Positions 34,549-43,477 of a stretch of 64,000 nt of DNA are shown in pieces. The notes beneath the pieces were generated by a model. The model was not told where the DNA came from. It did no database searches and was given only the letters and a program-made list of their open reading frames with translations. The stretch comes from Butyricicoccus sp. OM04-18BH (lineage in GTDB: Bacteria; Bacillota; Clostridia; Oscillospirales; Butyricicoccaceae), in contig NZ_QULN01000002.1 of the NCBI RefSeq assembly GCF_003481705.1, positions 1-64,000 of the forward strand, read 5' to 3'. The translations under genes were made by a program, and so were the position numbers. Position 1 is the first letter of the stretch, and the number at the start of each line of letters is the position of its first letter.

Positions 34549-36232
34549 CCGCCACGATCCGCAGAGGATCACCTGGTATTTCGCGCAGGAAAAGCGCACG
34601 CTCGCGGTCGTTACGGTTTCCGGCCTGCTGTATAATGCAGGTCTGCTGGCAGGGCCGCTGTTCGAGGGCCGGCTCGTCGGCACGCTGCTCGATGTGCTGA
34701 ACGGAACGCAGACAGCGAAATACATGGCGCTGCTCGCGCTCGCGTATCTTGCGACCATTGCAGCCGTGCAGGGCGTGCGCTGCATCAAACGACTGTATGT
34801 CCGTCGGTTCGCAAATGACATCAACCGGCGCATGAAGCATATGCTCTATGCAGATCTTGTGCACCGTTCCAAAAAAGAACTGGATAGGGAAGGAAGCGGC
34901 GCGGTGCTGACCAAGGCGATTTCAGATGTCGATGCCTGCGCGGAGGGCATGCGTAAATTCACGACCGAGATATTCGATACGGGCGTCGTGCTTGTGTGCT
35001 ACATCGGCCTGCTGCTCTGGTATGATGTGAAAATCGCGCTGCTGAGCCTGCTGTTCCCACCGCTTGCATATTTTGCCGCGGAGCGCATGAAAACCATCGT
35101 ACAGCGCACCAATGCGGCGTTTCGTTCGAGCGCAGAGCGGCTGAATGCGGCGACGCTCGACCGCGCAGCAGGCGCACTGACATATCGTATTTTCGGCTGC
35201 GACGCGCAGCGGAACGCGGATTATGACGCACATCTTGCGGATTATGAGAGGTGTGCGGTGAGGGCCAATATATGGGTGTCCGCGCTGCCGCCGCTGTATA
35301 ATGCGCTTTCCATGACAGGCGTGCTGTTTATCCTGTACCTCGGCGGCGCCCGCGTACAAAGCGGTGCGTGGGACATTGCGGCGTTCACGACATTTATTGC
35401 CTGCTTCGCGAAGCTATCGGTAAAATCCTCCAAGGCAGCCAAGCTGTTCAATGCCGTGCAGCAGGCGCAGGTGTCATGGAGACGCATCAAGGGATTTCTC
35501 TGCACACCGCCGGAGGAACGAGATCTGCCGCAAAAAGCACCGTGCAGTGTGAAGGCGACCGGTCTCTCTGTACCGGATGTGCTGGAAAACGCGAATTTCG
35601 AGATCAAACCAGGACAGATAATCGGAATAACGGGACCGGTAGCGTGCGGAAAAAGCATGCTCGGAAAGGCGTTTTTGTGCGAAAATCCGTATGAGGGCTC
35701 TATCTGGTTTGACGATCGCGAGCTTGCGGCGCTCGATGAAACAGAACGATGCGCATATATCGGCTATCTGGGGCACGACACGGAGCTTTTGAGCGATACG
35801 GTCGAAAACAATATCCTGCTTGGCGGCACAGGAGATGTGAAGGCACTGCTGCGGGCTGTACGGCTCGAACGGGAAGTGACGCCGGAAACACGCATTGGCG
35901 CAGGCGGCATGCGCCTGTCCGGCGGACAACAGCAGAGGCTCGCGCTCGCGCGGCAGCTCGCAAATCTGAAGCCGCTGCTGATTCTGGATGATCCGTTTTC
36001 TGCGCTCGATCGAAGGACCGAACGTGAGGTGTTTGATGAGCTTAGAAAAAAAGCGAAGGACTCCGCGGTTTTGCTTATTTCGCATCGTTTATATGTATTT
36101 CCGGAGCTTGATGGCGTGCTGTGGATGCAGAACGGTGTCGTGCGCACCTCGACACACGCGGAGCTGATGGCCAGCTGTCCGGAGTATGCCGAGCTCTATA
36201 AGCTGCAGCAGGGAGGACAGGAAAGTGCATAA
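34541..36232 (+). CDS. ABC exporter subunit (membrane + ATPase), first half of a pair
   Basis: A 563-aa half-transporter with about six membrane segments (residues about 20-310) and a C-terminal ATPase: Walker A GPVACGKS, signature RLSGGQQQRLALAR, Walker B LLILDDPFSALD. The residue after the Walker B Asp is Asp, not the catalytic Glu, so this subunit may contribute the inactive site of a heterodimer. Overlaps the MarR gene and the second ABC gene. Substrate unknown; drugs or peptides are typical. Confidence 0.9.
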   Translation: MNDRHDPQRITWYFAQEKRTLAVVTVSGLLYNAGLLAGPLFEGRLVGTLLDVLNGTQTAKYMALLALAYLATIAAVQGVRCIKRLYVRRFANDINRRMKHMLYADLVHRSKKELDREGSGAVLTKAISDVDACAEGMRKFTTEIFDTGVVLVCYIGLLLWYDVKIALLSLLFPPLAYFAAERMKTIVQRTNAAFRSSAERLNAATLDRAAGALTYRIFGCDAQRNADYDAHLADYERCAVRANIWVSALPPLYNALSMTGVLFILYLGGARVQSGAWDIAAFTTFIACFAKLSVKSSKAAKLFNAVQQAQVSWRRIKGFLCTPPEERDLPQKAPCSVKATGLSVPDVLENANFEIKPGQIIGITGPVACGKSMLGKAFLCENPYEGSIWFDDRELAALDETERCAYIGYLGHDTELLSDTVENNILLGGTGDVKALLRAVRLEREVTPETRIGAGGMRLSGGQQQRLALARQLANLKPLLILDDPFSALDRRTEREVFDELRKKAKDSAVLLISHRLYVFPELDGVLWMQNGVVRTSTHAELMASCPEYAELYKLQQGGQESA

Positions 36233-37856
36233 AAACGTCAGTACGGTTCGGATTATCCTCTCCTCTGCGCTAAAAAACGCAGTTTTAAGCATCGGAACGA
36301 TCGCTGCGGTCGCCGGCGCCATCGTGACGGCGCTCATCCCGCCGCTTGTGCTCGAACGCATCGTAAACACGCTCACGGAAGGAAAACGCCCGGGAATTAT
36401 GCTCGTTTCAGCATATTTCGGTATTATTTTAATGGCAGGACTTGCTGAGTCAGCAAGAGAAAGCCTGCTCTCCGTGTTTGGACAGCGTATCACGCGCAGT
36501 CTGCGTCATGAGCTCTGCGGAAAACTTTCCCGACTGGATACGGGATGCTTTGTGCAGCAGACGCCCGGCGAAATCGTATCACGGTTTGTAGGTGATGTCG
36601 ATACCGTGGAAAAACTGTTTACCGGCGGCATCATTGGCATGACGGCAGATATCGGTAAGATTATCAGCATATTGGCGGTCGTTTTTATAAAAGCGCCCGG
36701 TCTCGCATGGATGATTATTGCGCTTATACCAGCGCTGTACATTTTCACGAGAGCGATTCAGAAGCGAATGCTTCGTGCGCAGATGGACAGCCGGGCTGCG
36801 GCTGCGAGCGTTTCCGGCTTCCTGCCCGAAACATTGCACTGCATCCGCACAGTGCATCTTCTTGGACGCGAAGGATTTATGCGGAAACGTTATGATGAAG
36901 CAATCGAGGAGGGATACCAGGCAATAGAACGCACAAATTTCTATGATTCGGTGTACTCTCCGGTCATTCTGATCGTGAGCGCTGCGGTAACTGCGCTGGT
37001 TTTCGTTCTTTCAGCATCAGGAAATCCATCGCTTCGTTATCTGTTCGGCATGTCTGCCGGTACAGCAGTCGCTGTGATCTCGTATATTTCGCAGGTATTT
37101 ACGCCGCTTGAAAGCATCGGCATGGAAATTCAGACCGTGCAGTCAGCTGTCGCAGGCGTGCATCGAATTGACGATTTTCTGGCTCTTTCAGAAAGAGAGA
37201 CCGGTAGCGCTGCTACTGAAAAATCGGATTTGTGCATTGCTGTGAATGAAGTGGATTTTGCTTATACTGCGGATACACCGGTCCTGGAGAATATTTCGCT
37301 GAATATAAGAGAGGGCGAGCACGTTACGCTGACAGGCCGAACCGGGGCAGGAAAATCGACGCTGTTTAAGCTGCTGATGGGGCTGTACCGTCCGCAGAAG
37401 GGCAGCGTGCGCATTATGGGACGCGAGGCGTCGGATATTCCGGATTCAGAGAAACGGCATCTGTTCGGCTGTGTGGAGCAGCATTTTTACGCGCCACCTG
37501 CTACGATCGAGGAACAGATTACGCTGTTTGATCCGGAAATTACGCATGATGACGCGGTGAAGGCGGCAAAGCTCACGGGTCTGCACGCGGCAATCATGGC
37601 ACTGCCTGAGAACTATAAAACGATGTTTTCGGAGGCTCACTTTTCCCAGGGACAGCGGCAGCTGCTTGCAATCTCCCGCGCGGTAGCAGCCGACCCGAAA
37701 ATACTGCTTCTCGATGAAATCACTGCGGATCTCGATGCTGAAACCGAACACTGCGTTCTTGCAGCGCTGCGTTCCGCCGCAGGAGGTCGCACTGTTGTTT
37801 CGATTTCGCACCGGCTATACGAGGAAGAGGGCAGCAGACGAGTCGAGATTGGCTGA
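36225..37856 (+). CDS. ABC exporter subunit (membrane + ATPase), second half of a pair
   Basis: A 543-aa half-transporter. Walker A GRTGAGKSTLF, Walker B ILLLDEITADLD with the catalytic Glu, but a diverged signature FSQGQRQLLAIS. The complementary defects in the two subunits are typical of heterodimeric exporters. The GTG at 36225 follows gggagg; the open frame from 36186 lies inside the first gene. Base composition is slightly lower in GC than in the flanking genes. Confidence 0.9.
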   Translation: MHKNVSTVRIILSSALKNAVLSIGTIAAVAGAIVTALIPPLVLERIVNTLTEGKRPGIMLVSAYFGIILMAGLAESARESLLSVFGQRITRSLRHELCGKLSRLDTGCFVQQTPGEIVSRFVGDVDTVEKLFTGGIIGMTADIGKIISILAVVFIKAPGLAWMIIALIPALYIFTRAIQKRMLRAQMDSRAAAASVSGFLPETLHCIRTVHLLGREGFMRKRYDEAIEEGYQAIERTNFYDSVYSPVILIVSAAVTALVFVLSASGNPSLRYLFGMSAGTAVAVISYISQVFTPLESIGMEIQTVQSAVAGVHRIDDFLALSERETGSAATEKSDLCIAVNEVDFAYTADTPVLENISLNIREGEHVTLTGRTGAGKSTLFKLLMGLYRPQKGSVRIMGREASDIPDSEKRHLFGCVEQHFYAPPATIEEQITLFDPEITHDDAVKAAKLTGLHAAIMALPENYKTMFSEAHFSQGQRQLLAISRAVAADPKILLLDEITADLDAETEHCVLAALRSAAGGRTVVSISHRLYEEEGSRRVEIG

Positions 37857-37861
37857 GATGT

Positions 37862-37898
37862 AAAAGACGGCTGAGAATAAAAACTCAGCCGTCTTGTT
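37862..37898. terminator. Terminator after the ABC operon
   Basis: Perfect 12-bp stem aagacggctgag / ctcagccgtctt with an A-rich loop, followed by gttgtatttg. It may also serve the convergent peptidase gene. Confidence 0.75.
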
Positions 37899-37907
37899 GT
37901 ATTTGTA

Positions 37908-39104
37908 TCAGTAATTGATTTCGAGACCGGTCTCGCAGTCGCCGGTAAGCGATTTTGCGGCGCTGCTCTCCGTAACTTCATAGGTGTTTTCCGTGCCGAT
38001 GAGGCCAATGCCTTCGAGCGCGATTTTCGGCTCGACTGCAAACGTCATGCCGGGTACGACCGGATCGTTAAAACCCTTAGCAAGCACCGGCGCCTCGTCC
38101 ATCGTCAGACCGATGGAATGGCCGAGAAATTTGCAGGAATTCATAAAGCCGTCGCGGAATACCGGGTCAACGGCGGCGAGAACTTTTTCGTAAATCTCAG
38201 CCGGAACCGCACCCGGACGCAGCAGCTCAGCAGTCATCTTCTCGAGTGCAATGCACTGCTCGTGTGCGGCGCGGATCAGATCGGCCTTCGGATTTTCGTC
38301 AAGGTCGCCGAAATAGAACGTGATGCTCTTGTCGGTGTGATAGCCGCGCCAGCCGCACGGAATGTCGAGCAGCACGGTATCGCCGCCGCGAAGCAGGCGC
38401 TCGGTCGAACCGATGGACTTCATGGCGATGCAGGTGCCGACCGTGCCGGAGGGGCCGTCGAGCGCCGCCGGCATCAGGCTGTTCTCACTGTAGCTTGCAA
38501 AGCCGAGCACATCCTCGGCCGCCGGCTGATTGTAACGGGAGATGCCCATCGCGCCGTGGTCAAGCATGGAGGTGCAGATTTCAGAACACAGACGGGCCTC
38601 GCTCAGGCCGGGGCGCAGGAGCGCCGGCGCAACAGTTTCGAGAACCTTTGCGTGGATTTTTCCGGCGTGCCTCATGCATTCCAGCTCGTAGGCACTCTTG
38701 ACGGCGCGCAGACCGCCCAGAATACTGTCGATGGAGGCAGGAGCGAAAGGAAGATACTTCTGGAGCATGGCAAGCTTTTGCAGCGTCATCGTCCGCGTCG
38801 CGACGTAAACCGTTTCAGGGATATGAGGAAAGGCGGATGCAATGCCGCGGAAGCTGCCAAGCGGACGGATGTCGGCAAAGCTGGAGTCGCGCACGGCGCA
38901 TTCATAGGAATGGCGCACGAAAAGGGCCGCCTCATCGGGCGTGATGACGAGCGCGCCCTCCTGCATCGTGCCGGTAAAATAATACAGGTCGATCTTGCTG
39001 TCGAGCAAAATCATCCCCCAGTCGGGGTGGGCGGCGGATATCGCGCGGCGCAGGTTTTCCAGACGCGCGGCGAGCTCGGCCGCAGGAACAGCGGTATGTG
39101 GCAT
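37908..39104 (-). CDS. M24-family metallopeptidase (Xaa-Pro dipeptidase/aminopeptidase type)
   Basis: A 398-aa protein with an N-terminal creatinase-like domain (about 1-150) and a pita-bread M24 domain. Metal ligands are visible: Asp in LLDIPCGW, Asp in YHTDKSI, His in LGHSIGL, Glu in VEPK and Glu in GTENTYEV. Splits X-Pro bonds or related substrates. ATG follows ggaggga. Confidence 0.88.
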   Translation of the reverse strand: MPHTAVPAAELAARLENLRRAISAAHPDWGMILLDSKIDLYYFTGTMQEGALVITPDEAALFVRHSYECAVRDSSFADIRPLGSFRGIASAFPHIPETVYVATRTMTLQKLAMLQKYLPFAPASIDSILGGLRAVKSAYELECMRHAGKIHAKVLETVAPALLRPGLSEARLCSEICTSMLDHGAMGISRYNQPAAEDVLGFASYSENSLMPAALDGPSGTVGTCIAMKSIGSTERLLRGGDTVLLDIPCGWRGYHTDKSITFYFGDLDENPKADLIRAAHEQCIALEKMTAELLRPGAVPAEIYEKVLAAVDPVFRDGFMNSCKFLGHSIGLTMDEAPVLAKGFNDPVVPGMTFAVEPKIALEGIGLIGTENTYEVTESSAAKSLTGDCETGLEINY

Positions 39105-39211
39105 GGTGATCCCTCCGTTTTTTATTTATGATAGCTCCTTCATCATACCACAGCTGTACCGTAAAAGTCGAGAGGGAAGCGCAGCTTTTTTGCGCATCCG
39201 GCTGCGTTCGA

Positions 39212-39240
39212 TTGACTTTTTTTCGCTGCTGCGGTATCAT
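39212..39240 (+). promoter_or_regulatory. Promoter of the cardiolipin synthase gene
   Basis: TTGACT and TATCAT separated by 17 bp, 39 bp before the ATG. Confidence 0.6.
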
Positions 39241-39279
39241 GATATATAAAGAAAAATGCCCGCAGGGAAAGGAGTCGTT

Positions 39280-40806
39280 ATGCGCAGATTTTTCGGCCGG
39301 ATACTCGGTGACCGGCGCGTTGCTGGCGGATTGTTTTTGATTTTGGAGCTGATCGCCGTGATGTGGGGCGTGGGCTGGATGAGCGAGCGATGGCCGTCGG
39401 TCACGCCGGCGCTCACCATTCTCAGCTTTGTCATCGTGGTCTGGCTTGTCCGCAAGTACGACAATCCGACCTATAAAATCACATGGATCATCATTATCCT
39501 GCTGTTTCCGCTGTTCGGCGGCCTGTTTTACCTGTTCTGGGGCAATACGCCCTTCAACCGCGCGCGCACACAGCATCAGTATGAGCCAAATCCGCCGGAT
39601 TTCACCGATTACATGCGCAAGCCTGCAACGGAGGAGCTTTCGCAGCTGCATCCGCGTCATGCGGCCCGTACGCGCTATATCGACAGTCTGTGCGGCATGC
39701 CGGCCTGGACGAACACGGAGGCGCATTACTTCCGCGCCGGCGAGGATATGTTTGCTTCGATGTGCGAGGAGCTGGAAAAGGCGGAGCGGTTCATCTTTCT
39801 CGAATACTTCATCATTGAAGAAGGCAAGATGTGGAACACGATTCTCGATATTCTGGCGCGAAAGGCAAAGAAAGGCCTGGATGTCCGCATCATTTACGAC
39901 GATGTCGGGTCGATCGCGACGCTGCCGCAGCACTATGACCGCTATCTGGTGTCGCTCGGCATTCGCGCGGTCCGTTTCAACCGCTTTATTCCGACGCTCA
40001 ATACCTATCTGAACTATCGAAATCACCGCAAAATGATGATCATAGACGGCAATGTGGGGTATATGGGCGGCATCAACCTTGCCGATGAATACATCAACGA
40101 AAAGGTGCGCTTCGGCTACTGGAAGGATACCGGCATTCTGCTGCGCGGTGAGGGCACGGCGAACATGACCTCGCTGTTCCTTCAGATGTGGGAGTATGTG
40201 ACGGGAGAGAAGATTACCGCGTTCAAAAGCTATCTGCCGACGGTCAAGCTGCCGCAGGACGGCTGGGTGCAGCCGTTCGCCGACTCGCCGCTCGACGATC
40301 TCAACATCGGTGAGTCCACCTATCTTCAGATCATTCACAACGCGCGAAAGTATGTCTACATCACCACGCCGTATCTGGTGCTCGACAATGAGATGATCAC
40401 GGCGCTGACGATCGCGGCGCAGTCGGGCGTTGACGTCCGCATCCTGACGCCGGGCATCCCGGATAAAAAGCTGGTCTATATGATCACGCGGTCGTATTAT
40501 CAGCAGCTGCACCGTGCAGGCGTGAAGATCTATGAATACCGCCCCGGCTTCCTGCACGCGAAGAGCATCGTCTCGGACGACGATACGGCGGTGGTCGGCA
40601 CGATCAATATGGATTTCCGCTCGTTCTTCCTGCATTTTGAGTGTGCGACCTGCTTCTACAACAGCTCGGTCGTAGCGGCGGTCAAGCAGGATATCCTCGA
40701 AACGATCAATGTCAGCCGCCGCATTGACGACGCATGGCTGCGGCGTGTTCCGTGGCTGCGGTCGATCGCCGCAAGCGTGCTGCGCCTGTTCGCGCCACTG
40801 CTGTAA
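39280..40806 (+). CDS. cls: Cardiolipin synthase
   Basis: A 508-aa phospholipase D-family enzyme that joins two phosphatidylglycerols. Two N-terminal membrane segments (about residues 15-65), then two HKD motifs: HRKMMIIDG...GGIN and HAKSIVSDD...GTIN. The ATG at 39280 follows aaaggag; the ATG at 39256 has no site. Full length. Confidence 0.93.
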   Translation: MRRFFGRILGDRRVAGGLFLILELIAVMWGVGWMSERWPSVTPALTILSFVIVVWLVRKYDNPTYKITWIIIILLFPLFGGLFYLFWGNTPFNRARTQHQYEPNPPDFTDYMRKPATEELSQLHPRHAARTRYIDSLCGMPAWTNTEAHYFRAGEDMFASMCEELEKAERFIFLEYFIIEEGKMWNTILDILARKAKKGLDVRIIYDDVGSIATLPQHYDRYLVSLGIRAVRFNRFIPTLNTYLNYRNHRKMMIIDGNVGYMGGINLADEYINEKVRFGYWKDTGILLRGEGTANMTSLFLQMWEYVTGEKITAFKSYLPTVKLPQDGWVQPFADSPLDDLNIGESTYLQIIHNARKYVYITTPYLVLDNEMITALTIAAQSGVDVRILTPGIPDKKLVYMITRSYYQQLHRAGVKIYEYRPGFLHAKSIVSDDDTAVVGTINMDFRSFFLHFECATCFYNSSVVAAVKQDILETINVSRRIDDAWLRRVPWLRSIAASVLRLFAPLL

Positions 40807-40876
40807 GTAGCTGATTTTGAAAGATGAAAATCGTGGGGGATAAAGCGAACAGATCGAAAGGTGTGGAGGTCTAAGC

Positions 40877-41116
40877 ATGAAGAAAATAATTGCAGGAACA
40901 GGATTTGAACTGACAAGAACATTGATGGTGCTATGTACTTCTTTGATGGCAAGCATGAATATGGAAAATACAACAGAGTGGAATACGGAATTGGGTAGAT
41001 ATTGGCAAACAGTATCTGATATGAGTTTATTCCCTGTGCTGATAACAGGAATTATTTTATTGGTAACAGGCATTGCATTTTCTTTATGGGGTGTTTTTTC
41101 AAAAGAAGATAAATAA
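40877..41116 (+). CDS. Small two-helix membrane protein, unknown function
   Basis: A 79-aa protein I do not recognise. Hydrophobic segments at about residues 12-26 and 51-72, the second ending in GVFSKEDK. A good gtggaggtc site precedes the ATG. The gene is clearly richer in A+T than its neighbours, which suggests recent acquisition. Confidence 0.6.
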   Translation: MKKIIAGTGFELTRTLMVLCTSLMASMNMENTTEWNTELGRYWQTVSDMSLFPVLITGIILLVTGIAFSLWGVFSKEDK

Positions 41117-41148
41117 ACGCTATTCCAGTTTGATAGACCGTGCATCTC

Positions 41149-41190
41149 AAAAAGGCACCGCCTCATTTTTCATGAAGCGGTGCCTTTTTG
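41149..41190. terminator. Bidirectional terminator
   Basis: Perfect 13-bp stem aaaaaggcaccgc / gcggtgccttttt between the small membrane protein gene and the convergent PadR operon. Confidence 0.85.
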
Positions 41191-41198
41191 ATACATTT

Positions 41199-41528
41199 TT
41201 ACGTGCGCAGACCGAGATGCAGCAGCAGATAAAGGATGCAGGCTGCGATGGCGGCCCAGATGAGGCTGGTCATCAGAGTCAGAAACAGGCCGCGGAGCGG
41301 AAAACGGGTGCGGCGGAGCAGCAGCCCGAGCGAATGCGCGTCTCCCATGGCGCTGATGGCACGTTCGATGGCCTGCCCGCGCGGGCAGCCGGTGCTGCGT
41401 TCGAGAAGCTCCGCGCGCGAGAGAATGTGGTCAGATAGCTCGCGGCGTACGCGGCGGCGGTAGGGCGGCCAGAACAGCGGACCGCAGACCTCATCGAGAA
41501 AAGAGGCAAGGCGTTCATCTTCGTGCAC
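41199..41528 (-). CDS. Small membrane protein of the permease-prefix type
   Basis: A 109-aa protein. The soluble N-terminal part (about residues 1-75; LDEVCGPLFWPPYRRRVRRE and AIERAISAMGD) resembles the permease prefix domain found after PadR regulators, followed by one or two membrane helices at the C-terminus. GTG start 41528 lies inside the end of the PadR frame with ggaggtgag upstream. Translationally coupled partner of the PadR gene; function unknown. Confidence 0.7.
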   Translation of the reverse strand: MHEDERLASFLDEVCGPLFWPPYRRRVRRELSDHILSRAELLERSTGCPRGQAIERAISAMGDAHSLGLLLRRTRFPLRGLFLTLMTSLIWAAIAACILYLLLHLGLRT

Positions 41529-41865
41529 AGGTCTCACCTCCCGCGGCCAGACTGCTGCATTTGCGGCGGTAATGCTCCCATTCACGGCGGCATCGCGCAA
41601 GCGTCTTTGTCCCCTGGCGGGTGAGACGGTACCAGCGGCGCGGCCGTCTGTCGTTCATCCGCTCGCGCGAGCGGATGTCGCCGCGCTCCTCCAGCCGGTG
41701 CAGCAGGGGGTAAAGGTCGCCCTCGTGCCCGGCAAAGGTGCGGTCACACTGGCGCTCGAGTATCGTTATGATCTCGTGCCCGGCGCGTTCTCCGTCGGCA
41801 AGTATGCCCAGCACGAGCAGTACATTGCATGACGCCCAGCAGGCGTCGTTCCTTCGGTCGGACAT
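41515..41865 (-). CDS. PadR-family transcriptional regulator
   Basis: A 116-aa winged-helix protein: LLVLGILADGERAGHEI, the EGDLYPLLHRLEERGDI recognition region and RRWYRLTRQG wing are typical. The frame extends upstream, but ATG 41865 has an excellent ggaggtgag site. Overlaps the downstream membrane gene by 14 nt. PadR regulators usually repress themselves and an adjacent membrane protein gene. Confidence 0.88.
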   Translation of the reverse strand: MSDRRNDACWASCNVLLVLGILADGERAGHEIITILERQCDRTFAGHEGDLYPLLHRLEERGDIRSRERMNDRRPRRWYRLTRQGTKTLARCRREWEHYRRKCSSLAAGGETCARR

Positions 41866-42028
41866 TGTTCTCACCTCCGCATATGATTTGCTATACACAG
41901 TATACCCGAAGTACGGCGATGCGTCAAACTGTTGATAAAATTCACACAAAATTTATAGGAGCGCCCTTGCGTTTTCTGTGCTCAAAGGGTAAAATAAAAG
42001 TAATATTTCGAAAAAAAGGAGTAGAAGA

Positions 42029-42520
42029 TTGTTTTCTGCATTATTTGACTGGCTGCTCGGCGCGGGGCGCGAGGCGGCCGTTTTTATCATTTCCATGGTG
42101 CCGCTCGTAGAGCTGCGCGGCGCAGTACCGCTCGGCGCGGCCGCCGGAATCCCGTGGACGACGCTTTTCCCGCTGGCCATCCTCGGCAATATGCTCCCCA
42201 TTCCGCTGCTGCTCGTGTTCGGGGAAAAGCTGCTTGCATGGGCGGAAACCCTGCCGCCGCTGCGTAAATTTGCCGCTGCGTACAAGAAAAAGCTGCTGAG
42301 CAAAAGCGGCGAGGTCACAAAATACGCCCGTCTCGGACTGTATCTGTTCGTTGCTGTTCCGCTTCCGGGAACCGGCGCGTGGTCGGGTGCGCTGATCGCA
42401 ACGCTGCTGAAAATGCCCAAAACGCGCGCGCTGCTGTCTATTTTCTGCGGCGTCATCACGGCGGGCATCATCATGCTGATCGCGTCTCACGGCGTGCTCG
42501 GCGTGGTAAAGATGATATAA
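42029..42520 (+). CDS. Small multi-drug export family membrane protein (COG2426-like)
   Basis: A 163-aa protein with four to five hydrophobic segments and the family pattern VPLVELRGAVPLGAA near the N-terminus and VPLPGTGAWSGAL in the second half (repeat halves typical of DedA-related families). TTG start at 42029 with aaaaggag at 7-nt spacing. The family name is historical; transport of drugs is not shown. Confidence 0.82.
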   Translation: MFSALFDWLLGAGREAAVFIISMVPLVELRGAVPLGAAAGIPWTTLFPLAILGNMLPIPLLLVFGEKLLAWAETLPPLRKFAAAYKKKLLSKSGEVTKYARLGLYLFVAVPLPGTGAWSGALIATLLKMPKTRALLSIFCGVITAGIIMLIASHGVLGVVKMI

Positions 42521-42525
42521 ACGAA

Positions 42526-42567
42526 CGCAAAAAGGCACTCTCATTCGTCCGAGAGTGCCTTTTGCGT
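42526..42567. terminator. Bidirectional terminator
   Basis: Stem gcactctc / gagagtgc extended by cgcaaaaag / cttttgcg, between two convergent genes. It ends at the stop codon of the DUF134 fusion gene. Confidence 0.85.
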
Positions 42568-43331
42568 TAATGCTTTCCGCAGCCGTGTTCGCCGCAGGTG
42601 TGATGGCCGCTGCCGTGTTCGTGCTCGTGATGGGTGCAATGGACGTTCGGGTCGAAGGTCAACTGACCGGCTGCAAGTGCTGCCGCAGCTTCGTCTGCGC
42701 TACCCGAAACACCGCCGTACAGTCGAATGCCCGCCTGCGCAAGCGCAGTCTGTGCGCCGCCGCCGATGCCGCCGCAGATCAGCGCGTCGACCTGATGCGC
42801 GGTCAGGAAGCCTGCAAGGGCACCGTGGCCGCTGCCGTTCGTGTCGACTACCTCGCTGTGTCTGATCTCGCCGTTCTCCACATCGTACAGCTTGAACTGT
42901 TCGGTATGGCCGAAATGCTGAAAGATGGTTCCGTTCTCGTAGGTAACTGCAATTCTCATGATATGTTCTCCTTTTTCTGTAATCTGCTGCGGGGACTGTG
43001 CCGCGTTTCTGCGGCATCGATGGCAGCAGAGCGGTCCTGTGCCGTCGCACAGGCGGTAGCGTCCGCCTGCGATCACGAGCGTCTTGCCGCCAATCAGGCT
43101 GTCTGCAATCTTTGTCCGTGCAGATTCGTAGATTTCGGTCGCTGTTGTCCGCGAAATATCCATCTGCGCGGCGCATTGCTCGTGGGTGTATTTCATCAGG
43201 TCGATCAGCCGCACGGCTTCGTATTCATCCACGGTCAGCGTGATGCTTTCCGGCGAAGGGATACCTTCGGGTACAAAGCGGTCGAACTCCGGCTCGGTGC
43301 AGATGCGCCGCCATCGACAGGGTCTTGCCAT
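42567..43331 (-). CDS. DUF134 HTH protein fused to a NifX/NifB-type Fe-Mo cofactor-binding domain
   Basis: A 254-aa protein. Residues 1-100 are DUF134 (starts MARPCRWRRICTEPEF; HTH ISRTTATEIYESARTKIA), then a CCHRC cluster, then a dinitrogenase Fe-Mo cofactor domain (about 120-225; IAVTYENGTIFQHFGH and ICGGIGGGAQTAL). The tail is very rich in His and Cys and probably binds metal. Start ATG 43331 with ggagtga upstream. No nif genes are nearby, so a metal- or redox-sensing regulator is the likely role. The two halves are often separate genes. Confidence 0.83.
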   Translation of the reverse strand: MARPCRWRRICTEPEFDRFVPEGIPSPESITLTVDEYEAVRLIDLMKYTHEQCAAQMDISRTTATEIYESARTKIADSLIGGKTLVIAGGRYRLCDGTGPLCCHRCRRNAAQSPQQITEKGEHIMRIAVTYENGTIFQHFGHTEQFKLYDVENGEIRHSEVVDTNGSGHGALAGFLTAHQVDALICGGIGGGAQTALAQAGIRLYGGVSGSADEAAAALAAGQLTFDPNVHCTHHEHEHGSGHHTCGEHGCGKH

Positions 43332-43426
43332 TGCTGTCACTCCGTTTCCGATATATGTCGATAATGATTATAACACACAAGATGCGTTCGGTCAACCCAC
43401 AGTAAAATTTATGAGCGGAGAAAAAC

Positions 43427-43461
43427 GAAAATCCCGATGCAGATCAGCTCTGCACCGGGAT
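43427..43461 (-). terminator. Terminator of the MFS gene
   Basis: On the minus strand, stem atcccggtgcag / ctgcatcgggat followed by tttcgttttt. Confidence 0.7.
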
Positions 43462-43477
43462 CAGAAAGAGAGAGATT

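Noticed and set aside
38932..41166. 744-aa open frame on the minus strand
   Set aside because: Antisense to cardiolipin synthase, which has both HKD motifs; low-complexity shadow composition.
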